Assembly (NCBI GenBank): GCA_028685445.1
Contig: JAQUDY010000030.1
Location: forward strand, 1-9,459
Length of the DNA: 9,459 bases
Reading direction: 5' to 3'
Origin: Bacilli bacterium
Lineage (GTDB): Bacteria > Bacillota_I > Bacilli_A > RF39 > UBA660
Shown: in pieces, positions 1 to 5,532 of the stretch
Layout of the letters: each line of letters starts with the position of its first letter
How positions within the stretch are numbered: the stretch's first letter is position 1
The notes under the pieces: model-generated
The model's input: only the letters and a program-made list of their open reading frames with translations
The model's database searches: none
What the model was told of the DNA's origin: nothing
Translations under genes and position numbers: made by a program

Positions 1-1391
1 TTTAATTTGGTGTATGATAAATAAAGTCCTTTTTTAAAGTTATCTTTAATTAAATTTTGATTTATCTGAGTATAATTATTATTATAAGTCAAATAATTTA
101 AGTTTCGATAATTGAATTTAAGTTTAGGAAGCTCAGTATGAATTGCTCCAAATTTAGTATAATCATCATATAATAAAGCTAAATTGTATTTATTACTACA
201 GTTTGAATAGTGACTGGCTCTATAATTAATTTTATTAAAGTGAAAAGATTCTAATAACGAAGAAGGATGCATAGATCCTTTTAAACTCATGTCTGCAAAT
301 GTTATAGTTAAGTTAGGTGTATTATTCAAAATTTTAATCCAATTTTTTCTCTCATTAGAGTTTTTTTCTTTTGTAGTCTCAAGTAATTCGTTTTTTTCAA
401 TATCGACAATATAATCATCATCCTTAAATACTTTAGGAATATATTCATCATTAAAACCAATTAAATAAACGTGAGAGTCACTAGGTACTAGATTATCTTT
501 TAAATCAATTAGATTAACAGCATCTTTATATTTCTTATTTTTTAATTTCTTTATTTTAAATTCTTCAATTAAGACTTTTTTTATTGTATTGAAATCTTTT
601 ATCCAATAATATTTATTTAATATATTTAAACAACTATCATAGATATTATCATTTTTAATTTCATTTAAAATATTAGTTGTATTATTTAAATTATTTAAAA
701 GATTTAAGCCTACTTTTGTGTCATATAGCGAAATGTTATTATCTAAATTTATAGGAATATTATAAAAGTCGAACACTCTTTTAATAGTGGATCTATAGTC
801 ATCATTATAATTTGCTAAAAATATGTTATTAACATTAATTCCGTTATTAATTTTTTTAGCAATATCATTAGCTAAATACTCGATTTCTTCGTTAATATTC
901 TGAAAATTTAAAATATTAGGTTGCAAATTATTTTTTAAAGGCATATTTATGAATTCTAAGTTTGTTTTTGTTTTTAATATATCAATTAAATATAATTCTA
1001 ATTTGGATAAATTGTTGAAATCTATAATATATACTTTTTTCTTTGCTAAACTATTTAAAAAATGTTTATCATAATATAGTAATTTGTGTTCATCTAATGT
1101 ATTTTTTAAATTACTTAAATATTTGAATTTATTATTACTAATTTTATTATTAAGAAAATACAGGCTTTCTAGCTCTTCTATTGCGTTTAAGAAACTTATA
1201 TTCTTATTTTTTATTAAATATAAAATAGTCTTTTCATCATATTGAAAAAGCATTTTCTTTTTTAATTGACTAATTGTAATTATTTTAATATTTAAAAGAG
1301 GTTGAGCATTAATGGCTTCAATCATTACTTTTTTAAAATTATCAGGAATAATAAACACTGAATTATCTTTTAAATATTTATTTAAATACAT
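1..1391 (-). CDS. AddB/RexB-like PD-(D/E)XK helicase-nuclease subunit, 3' end beyond window
   Basis: My reading of the complementary strand gives 463 uninterrupted codons from the ATG at 1391 to the window edge. Features resembling the AddB/RexB family follow the family order. They are a 'KKKVYIIDFNNLSKLE' segment (about residues 117-132), 'NEEIEYLANDIAKKINNGI' (167-185) with a following 'NIPINLD' stretch, the 'VYLIGFNDEYIPKVF..DD' block (308-326), and finally 'GLYLSYTKL' (455-463). The last resembles the 'LSxSrLexY' opening of the C-terminal PD-(D/E)XK nuclease domain. In this family the protein works with an AddA helicase-nuclease in double-strand-break end resection; addA would be expected next, to the left. 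No Walker A (GxxxxGK[ST]) is visible at the N-terminus, and the stretch before the nuclease is much shorter than in Bacillus AddB. The start has GGTGAT four bases upstream and an extended -10 promoter. The family call is fairly secure; the exact subfamily is not. Confidence 0.72.
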   Translation of the reverse strand, partial: MYLNKYLKDNSVFIIPDNFKKVMIEAINAQPLLNIKIITISQLKKKMLFQYDEKTILYLIKNKNISFLNAIEELESLYFLNNKISNNKFKYLSNLKNTLDEHKLLYYDKHFLNSLAKKKVYIIDFNNLSKLELYLIDILKTKTNLEFINMPLKNNLQPNILNFQNINEEIEYLANDIAKKINNGINVNNIFLANYNDDYRSTIKRVFDFYNIPINLDNNISLYDTKVGLNLLNNLNNTTNILNEIKNDNIYDSCLNILNKYYWIKDFNTIKKVLIEEFKIKKLKNKKYKDAVNLIDLKDNLVPSDSHVYLIGFNDEYIPKVFKDDDYIVDIEKNELLETTKEKNSNERKNWIKILNNTPNLTITFADMSLKGSMHPSSLLESFHFNKINYRASHYSNCSNKYNLALLYDDYTKFGAIHTELPKLKFNYRNLNYLTYNNNYTQINQNLIKDNFKKGLYLSYTKL

Positions 1392-1407
1392 TTAAATCAC
1401 CAATTAA

Positions 1408-1416
1408 ATTATAGCA
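1408..1416 (-). promoter_or_regulatory. Extended -10 promoter for the AddB-like gene
   Basis: The minus strand reads TGCTATAAT, a full consensus -10 with the TGn extension, 16 bases upstream of the ATG at 1391. No good -35 is seen at 16-18 bases, as is usual for extended -10 promoters. It lies just past the palindrome that ends the upstream gene. Confidence 0.55.
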
Positions 1417-1419
1417 TAC

Positions 1420-1444
1420 AAAAAATAATCATATGATTATTTTT
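1420..1444 (-). terminator. AT-rich palindrome, possible intrinsic terminator
   Basis: A perfect 12-bp inverted repeat (left arm AAAAATAATCAT, 1421-1432; mirrored at 1433-1444) spans the TAA stop codon of the 89-aa gene and on the minus strand ends in a run of six Ts (1425-1420). The stem holds only two strong pairs, one at G1435, so termination may be weak. The promoter of the AddB-like gene follows directly. Confidence 0.45.
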
Positions 1445-1706
1445 GAATTTTAATTTCTTTTTGTAAAACCTTACCAACACGCATTATCATTGTCGGATCA
1501 AAAATACCAGCAATGTTTTCTACTAAAACATCATATCTTTTAGCTAGGTCAATAATACTAGTAGCAATTTCGTCTTGTTTTTGTTCTATAATATATAAGT
1601 ACCAATCTTTTTTATTATTAAACCCAAGATTTATAGCATTTTGATAATCTTTTTGTTGTAGTAAAATTATTTCAAATTTAAGTTCTTCTAATTTATCTTT
1701 TTCCAC
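1437..1706 (-). CDS. Small hypothetical protein (89 aa), GTG start
   Basis: I do not recognise this protein. It is soluble-looking, lysine- and glutamate-rich and probably mostly helical, with no signal peptide or membrane segment and no cysteine. A hydrophobic patch lies near its C-terminal end ('VENIAGIFDPTMIMRVG', about residues 62-78). It begins with GTG at 1706, supported by GAGG five bases upstream (minus strand GAGGTAAAAGTG). It starts only 11 bases after the carboxypeptidase gene's stop, and its Shine-Dalgarno begins at that stop. The two are therefore likely co-transcribed and translationally coupled, with expression following the carboxypeptidase promoter. Its stop codon sits in a terminator-like palindrome, so it is probably the last gene of a two-gene unit. 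Location next to a wall enzyme does not by itself prove a wall role. Confidence 0.7.
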   Translation of the reverse strand: MEKDKLEELKFEIILLQQKDYQNAINLGFNNKKDWYLYIIEQKQDEIATSIIDLAKRYDVLVENIAGIFDPTMIMRVGKVLQKEIKIQK

Positions 1707-1717
1707 TTTTACCTCAG

Positions 1718-2596
1718 TTAATATTTTGATTCTAAATCAAAATATGATTCCATTGTTATCCAATTACCTTGATTATATAACTTTTGTGCTAATTCCAATC
1801 CGACATACCTTAAGTGCCATGGCTCGTATTTATATCCTGTTTCATGTGCTTTATCTTTTGGGTACCTGATAATAAATCCATATAAATAACAATTTTCAGT
1901 AATCCATTTACTTTCATTTGTAGCAGCAAATGAAGAATCAACAGAGTTTAAATCAAAAGCTAATCCAGATTGATGTTCTGAATGACCTGCTCTTGCAGAG
2001 TAAGTATCAGCTGCTTTAACTCCATCACGATTTACATAATTTTGATATAAACCTCCTTGATAATCATATGATCTATAACCACTGGCAATATAAATATTTA
2101 GTCCAATTGTAGTGGCATCACTTCTCATTTTAATCCAATTATTATAAGCATCTTCATTGATACAATTATTACATATTTCTTGGTTAGTAATCTTGATATG
2201 TGTATCTTCAGGAATCCAATTTGCATCTAATGGATAACTTTTGTTAACAATCAAGTGATTATCAACATAATATGCTCCTTCTATTTTCTCAATTAAGTAT
2301 CCTTTTGGAGTAGTTCCTATATAATTAGAATTATCATCATTTTTGTTTTCTTTTAACTCTGTTTGCTCTTCAGGCAAGTTTATATCTATTTGATTATTAT
2401 CACATAATTTTATTTTATTTCCACCCACTTTTATAAATAATGTTACTAAAAACAAAAAGATAGCTACTAAAAAGTATCCTATTTTTAATTTCTTTTTTTT
2501 ATATAAAATTAAAGTTAAATATATAACTGGAATTATTATCATTAAAACTGTAATAAGTTTATTTAAAACTATTAAAAAATCATCACTAATACACAT
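1718..2596 (-). CDS. VanY-type D-alanyl-D-alanine carboxypeptidase, membrane-anchored (peptidase M15B)
   Basis: A 292-residue zinc peptidase predicted to trim the terminal D-Ala of peptidoglycan stem peptides outside the membrane. Two hydrophobic helices (about 10-32 and 39-57) anchor the N-terminus. A hydrophilic linker (about 60-95) follows, then the M15 domain (about 100-285). Visible family landmarks are 'SGYRSYDYQ' (172-180), 'GHSEHQSGLAFD' (204-215) giving zinc ligands H208 and D215, and 'YEPWHLRYVG' (257-266) giving catalytic E258 and third zinc ligand H261. All key residues are present, so activity is expected. C142 and C145 (CNNC) are unusual extras that could bind metal or form a disulfide. 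The start at 2596 is preceded by AAAGG (11 bases) and GTGAT closer in. The 89-aa gene follows 11 bases downstream. Whether the substrate is pentapeptide or tetrapeptide cannot be read from sequence. Confidence 0.9.
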   Translation of the reverse strand: MCISDDFLIVLNKLITVLMIIIPVIYLTLILYKKKKLKIGYFLVAIFLFLVTLFIKVGGNKIKLCDNNQIDINLPEEQTELKENKNDDNSNYIGTTPKGYLIEKIEGAYYVDNHLIVNKSYPLDANWIPEDTHIKITNQEICNNCINEDAYNNWIKMRSDATTIGLNIYIASGYRSYDYQGGLYQNYVNRDGVKAADTYSARAGHSEHQSGLAFDLNSVDSSFAATNESKWITENCYLYGFIIRYPKDKAHETGYKYEPWHLRYVGLELAQKLYNQGNWITMESYFDLESKY

Positions 2597-2616
2597 TTTA
2601 TCACTACCTTTAATTA

Positions 2617-2625
2617 ATTATAGCA
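2617..2625 (-). promoter_or_regulatory. Extended -10 promoter for the carboxypeptidase gene
   Basis: The minus strand reads TGCTATAAT, identical to the element before the AddB-like gene, 20 bases upstream of the ATG at 2596. No convincing -35 is seen. It sits immediately after the upstream TAG stop (2629-2631), and a small TAGC-AAT-GCTA inverted repeat overlaps it. Confidence 0.5.
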
Positions 2626-2628
2626 TTG

Positions 2629-3453
2629 CTAGTTTATTTTATTATATTTTATTTGATTCTTTTCTAAAAAGTTGACAATAGCATTTGAATCTACTGCTAA
2701 ACCTAAATCTAAATTCAACAACATATCGTTTGTGAAATTTGTTGCTATTCTTTTTGTGCCAATTAATATCCCAAGAATATTCCCATCAATATCTATAACC
2801 GGTCCTCCATTTTGGCCAGGTAATGCTGGAACACTAGTTTCAAACATGGTTATTTCTTTGTTTTGATCCGCTATATTTCTTGTTATAATTCCTGAAGAAG
2901 GAAAAATAGGGAAATTCATTGTTTTATTTGTTATATTAATTTTTTCTTTTTCAATATTATACTTAAAAGCATCATATTCAGGAAAAGCATATCCTAAATT
3001 ACATATTGAAGTTCCAATTTTCTTTATCCCTGTTTTGAAAACAGGAAAATTATTAACAAACACATTTTCCGTGTTTTCTAGTTTGATGATTGCTAGATCG
3101 AGATATGAATGTTTAATAATTGTTAGTTTTCCAGGATTTTCTGCAACATCAATCAAAATATTGTGAAGTTTGATGATTGTTTTTGGTGTCACATCATATT
3201 TTCTTTCAATTTTAGTTATTCCTTTTTTGTTAGAAAGTTTCATTTCATTTAAAATTTCAGTAAAAACTTCATTTATATCATCAGCTGCTAAAAAAGCATC
3301 AGCTACTCTAGCAGTAGTTAATATATCTCCATTTTTATTTAAAACAATTAAAGTATTAATATCATTTAAAATCTCTCTGTTTTCATATAAAACTTTTCCT
3401 GTTATAAAAGGTTTAGTATACCTCAGAGCTTTTTCAATTGATTTTATAAACAT
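2629..3453 (-). CDS. Trypsin/HtrA-fold protein with degenerate catalytic triad (probable pseudoprotease)
   Basis: A 274-residue protein related to trypsin-like (HtrA/DegP) serine peptidases. The fold is recognised from 'NGDILTTARV' (41-50), 'SYLDLAIIKLE' (116-126) and 'LPGQNGGPVIDIDGNILGI' (211-229), matching the regions around the His, Asp and Ser. The His position is R49 and the Ser position is N215, while D119 remains. Peptide-bond hydrolysis by the usual mechanism is therefore not expected, and binding or scaffolding is more likely. It has no signal peptide, membrane helix or PDZ domain, so it is probably cytoplasmic. A longer frame to an ATG at 3507 exists. I prefer 3453 because GGTGAT lies three bases upstream of it, while 3507 falls at the edge of the upstream gene's terminator. 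An insertion between the His and Asp blocks (about 55-110) is helical-looking. Stop codon is TAG, unlike its neighbours. Confidence 0.78.
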   Translation of the reverse strand: MFIKSIEKALRYTKPFITGKVLYENREILNDINTLIVLNKNGDILTTARVADAFLAADDINEVFTEILNEMKLSNKKGITKIERKYDVTPKTIIKLHNILIDVAENPGKLTIIKHSYLDLAIIKLENTENVFVNNFPVFKTGIKKIGTSICNLGYAFPEYDAFKYNIEKEKINITNKTMNFPIFPSSGIITRNIADQNKEITMFETSVPALPGQNGGPVIDIDGNILGILIGTKRIATNFTNDMLLNLDLGLAVDSNAIVNFLEKNQIKYNKIN

Positions 3454-3478
3454 ATTATCACCAACAATATTGTAACAT

Positions 3479-3505
3479 AAAAAAAGCTTATAATTAATTA
3501 TAAGC
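3479..3505 (-). terminator. Intrinsic terminator of the 63-aa gene, with a possible overlapping -10
   Basis: A perfect 20-base palindrome (3486-3505, arms GCTTATAATT/AATTATAAGC) is followed on the minus strand by seven Ts (3485-3479). The TAA stop of the 63-aa gene lies inside the stem. The stem also contains TATAAT (3497-3502), with TG two bases before it, which could be the -10 of the protease-like gene starting at 3453. If so, one palindrome would both end one transcript and start the next. Confidence 0.65.
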
Positions 3506-3685
3506 ATCTTTTATGATTTGAAATAATCCATAGATTCCAATTATTATAGAAAAAGTCATTAACACAACTGAAAAAACATCATCTATTTTTGCATATTTAT
3601 ATAAGAATAAAGTAGAGCATAAAAACAAAATGCTAACTCCTAAAGTGATAAATCCAAAAGAGAATTTCTTTTTATTTTTTTTCAT
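3494..3685 (-). CDS. Small two-helix membrane protein (63 aa)
   Basis: A short integral membrane protein of unknown function. A lysine-rich N-terminus ('MKKNKKK') should sit in the cytoplasm. Two hydrophobic helices (about 9-29 and 36-56) are joined by a short loop containing 'YAKIDD', and the C-terminal tail 'IIKDAYN' should also be cytoplasmic. I place the start at 3685, with GAGG 11 bases upstream. An upstream in-frame ATG at 3739 is rejected because it lies within the -35 of a strong promoter whose predicted transcript begins near 3704. The gene appears monocistronic, with its own promoter and a terminator overlapping its stop codon. No family was recognised. Confidence 0.68.
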   Translation of the reverse strand: MKKNKKKFSFGFITLGVSILFLCSTLFLYKYAKIDDVFSVVLMTFSIIIGIYGLFQIIKDAYN

Positions 3686-3710
3686 TATTATCAATTCCTC
3701 GTATAATATA

Positions 3711-3739
3711 ATTATATCATAAGAAATTTTTAAAAACAA
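3711..3739 (-). promoter_or_regulatory. Strong promoter for the 63-aa membrane protein gene
   Basis: On the minus strand, TTGTTT (3739-3734) and TATAAT (3716-3711) are separated by exactly 17 bases, and TGA precedes the -10, giving TGATATAAT. It lies just after the stop of the 108-aa gene (3748) and within an AT-only inverted repeat (3729-3747, arms TTTAAAAA/TTTTTAAA). The start at 3685 is 26 bases downstream of the -10. Confidence 0.7.
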
Positions 3740-3747
3740 TTTTTAAA

Positions 3748-4074
3748 TTACAAGCTAAAACGATAATTTTCGATGTTGTTATAATTTAGTTTAGGTTTTC
3801 CATCTTCAGTTATATCAAATTGTTTGTATCGCTCATCTTTATTGATTTTTTCATACAATTTTCTAAAACCTTTTAAATCATCGATAAATTGATGGGTTTT
3901 AATCGTTTGAATTGTTGTTTCTTGAGTGTTCATGCTATAAAAAATAGCAAAACGATGAATTTTTCCATGAAAAGTACCATTTAAAAATTCAGGTTCAAGA
4001 GTATAACCAAAGTCAATAAAATCATTCATCATTTGTTGTGACATTTTGATTATAAAAATATCATCTAAAAACAT
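3748..4074 (-). CDS. Hypothetical protein (108 aa)
   Basis: Not recognised. It is a soluble-looking protein of mixed composition without signal peptide, membrane helix or cysteine. The N-terminal half is hydrophobic and aromatic ('MFLDDIFIIKMSQQMM' and 'FHGKIHRFAIFYSM'). The C-terminal half is charged and ends '...YNNIENYRFSL'. The start at 4074 is set by an excellent AAGGAGG five bases upstream; the longer frame to 4116 would begin inside the promoter at 4097-4125. It appears to be its own transcription unit. The promoter begins in the short gap after the GGDEF-EAL gene's stop at 4133. Confidence 0.65.
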   Translation of the reverse strand: MFLDDIFIIKMSQQMMNDFIDFGYTLEPEFLNGTFHGKIHRFAIFYSMNTQETTIQTIKTHQFIDDLKGFRKLYEKINKDERYKQFDITEDGKPKLNYNNIENYRFSL

Positions 4075-4096
4075 AGAATCCTCCTTGTGATGAAAT

Positions 4097-4125
4097 ATTA
4101 TATCAAAGGAATTCATATATTACAA
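4097..4125 (-). promoter_or_regulatory. Strong promoter for the 108-aa gene
   Basis: On the minus strand, TTGTAA (4125-4120) and TATAAT (4102-4097) have a 17-base spacer, and TGA precedes the -10 (TGATATAAT). The -10 ends 22 bases before the start at 4074, followed by AAGGAGG. Confidence 0.72.
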
Positions 4126-4132
4126 TTGCTTA

Positions 4133-5389
4133 TTATTTTAAAATTAAGGGTTTTTCATTACTTAGAAAATCCCCTTCAATTAAGCTATCATTAGATAAAC
4201 TTTTAATATACTGAAAGTCTTTTTCTTCCTCAACTTTAACAAAGATAGGAGTAGTTCCTTGTTCTACAAATGTTGGTAGTAAGTTTTTTAATATTGAGTG
4301 ATGCTTATTATTATTTCTTGCTTCTTTTAAAAGCTTTGCACTTATTTTTATGTATTGTGTGTCTATATTAGACCAGATATTTAAAAGAGGGTTATGGTTA
4401 TTAAAATCAAATGAACTTAAGGCTATTTCGAATCCGATTTCTTTTAAAATTTTTAAATAAATAATTAATTCATCAACATCGTTATTAAAATCAGTAACAT
4501 TAACACTTATTATATAGTTACTAGAATTAGTGTTCATCGTATTTGCTAAAGCATTTATAAATCTTGGAAAAGGAGTAGATGCATTAAACATAGAATTAGC
4601 ATGAATATTAATCATTATCTTATTATCTATTGGAATAATAGAAGAGTGAATTATTCTTTGTAAATTCAAATAATCTAATTTTTTTAATTCACTTGATCTT
4701 TCTAATAGTTGTAAACGCTCATCGCTAAAGATGCTTTGGTTATTAATATCTCTAGTATAAGTATCTATAATGTTTGTTTCTTTTTTTTCTATATTGTATA
4801 TATTTCTTTGTGCTAATTTAATTTCTTTATTTTTAATAGCAAGGTTTGTGTCCTTAATAAACTTTTGATTTTGTTTAATTTTATCATAAACTTCTTGTTC
4901 AAAATAAATATATGTCAAATTATTCTTTTTGGCTTCATACATCATAATATCAGCTTTTTCAATTGTAGGATTAATTCCATGCTCAGCAGGGACGACTCCT
5001 GCATTCAAGTCGTAGATTACAGGGATTATATTTAGGTCTAAATGATGTTGAATTTCAACTTTCACATTATCTAAAAGTCTTTTAATTTCAGAATATGAAT
5101 GTTTTGTTAGAATTAAAAATTCATCCCCATGTTTGCGAACTGTTAAACTATCTGAAAAAGTCCTTTTTAAAATTGTACCAAAAGATTTTAAGCAAGCGTT
5201 TCCTCCTTCATGAGTAAACTCATCATTAATTCTTTTTAGTTTTGCAAAATCTATAAAAATTAAGTTTGCATCCGGATAAAGTTTTATATAATTGTTATAT
5301 TGTGATGTGAAAAAAGGCATAGTATTTAATTGACTAACCATATCTAAATTATTATCTTTATCAAGTAAATCAACTTTTTTTTGATTCAT
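4133..5389 (-). CDS. Degenerate GGDEF-EAL domain protein (cyclic-di-GMP-signalling fold)
   Basis: A 418-residue soluble protein with an N-terminal GGDEF domain (about 20-165) and C-terminal EAL-like domain (about 170-415). In the first, 'FIDFAKLKRIND' (45-56) supplies D47 and N55 at the metal and guanine positions. The signature reads HGDEF (87-91) instead of GGDEF, and the conserved 'GD' after the histidine is 'GN' (63-64). 'ADIMMYEAKKN' (146-156) closes the domain. No RxxD inhibitory site is visible five residues before the signature. In the second domain the EAL motif is absent, the 'E(I/V)TE' block reads 'VNVTD' (296-300), 'DDFG' reads 'SSFD' (325-328), 'KID' reads 'KIS' and 'AEGVE' reads 'VKVEE'. 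Phosphodiesterase activity is thus very unlikely; cyclase activity is doubtful but not excluded. There is no sensor or membrane domain. It is divergent from the HD gene; the start at 5389 has AGGAGGT three bases upstream. Confidence 0.85.
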   Translation of the reverse strand: MNQKKVDLLDKDNNLDMVSQLNTMPFFTSQYNNYIKLYPDANLIFIDFAKLKRINDEFTHEGGNACLKSFGTILKRTFSDSLTVRKHGDEFLILTKHSYSEIKRLLDNVKVEIQHHLDLNIIPVIYDLNAGVVPAEHGINPTIEKADIMMYEAKKNNLTYIYFEQEVYDKIKQNQKFIKDTNLAIKNKEIKLAQRNIYNIEKKETNIIDTYTRDINNQSIFSDERLQLLERSSELKKLDYLNLQRIIHSSIIPIDNKIMINIHANSMFNASTPFPRFINALANTMNTNSSNYIISVNVTDFNNDVDELIIYLKILKEIGFEIALSSFDFNNHNPLLNIWSNIDTQYIKISAKLLKEARNNNKHHSILKNLLPTFVEQGTTPIFVKVEEEKDFQYIKSLSNDSLIEGDFLSNEKPLILK

Positions 5390-5413
5390 AAGACCTCCTG
5401 AAATAATACAAAC

Positions 5414-5422
5414 AGTATATCA
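5414..5422 (-). promoter_or_regulatory. Extended -10 promoter for the GGDEF-EAL gene
   Basis: The minus strand reads TGATATACT, 24 bases upstream of the start at 5389. The -35 region is poor (TTTATA at 17 bases), so recognition probably depends on the TGn extension or on a regulator. It faces the divergent promoter at 5480-5507. Confidence 0.45.
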
Positions 5423-5479
5423 TATATATTTATTATTATAAATCAAATTTTAACAAATATTACATTTTCATTCCAAAGC

Positions 5480-5507
5480 TTTACTTTTAATAAAAACATA
5501 GTATAAT
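5480..5507 (+). promoter_or_regulatory. Promoter for the HD-domain gene
   Basis: TATAAT (5502-5507) is preceded at 16 bases by TTTACT (5480-5485, four of six matches to TTGACA). Unlike the minus-strand promoters here it has TA, not TG, before the -10. The start at 5533 follows AAGGAG with eight intervening bases. Two promoters and two RBSs fill the 143-base divergent gap (5390-5532); no clear operator palindrome was seen. Confidence 0.55.
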
Positions 5508-5532
5508 AATTTTACTTTAAGGAGAATTTAAA

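Noticed and set aside
2672..2866. 64-codon plus-strand open frame
   Set aside because: It lies wholly antisense within the protease-like gene, whose protein has clear family motifs there; no convincing RBS or family resemblance on the plus strand.
3170..3475. 101-codon plus-strand open frame
   Set aside because: Antisense to the same gene; its composition is what the reverse complement of an AT-rich gene gives, and no RBS or promoter supports it.
1420..3505. Palindromes as mobile-element ends or attachment sites
   Set aside because: They differ in sequence, have no flanking direct repeats or transposase, and fit intrinsic terminators at gene ends.
3454..3507. Upstream ATG (3507) giving an 18-residue extension of the protease-like protein
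   Set aside because: It falls at the base of the upstream terminator hairpin and has no RBS, whereas 3453 has GGTGAT at good spacing.
3686..3739. Upstream ATG (3739) for the 63-aa membrane protein
   Set aside because: It lies inside the -35 of a good promoter, so it would not be in the transcript.
4075..4116. Upstream ATG (4116) for the 108-aa protein
   Set aside because: It lies within the promoter spacer, while 4074 has AAGGAGG five bases upstream.
5390..5532. Riboswitch or operator in the divergent gap
   Set aside because: No palindrome or recognisable aptamer was found; two promoters and two ribosome binding sites account for most of the space.
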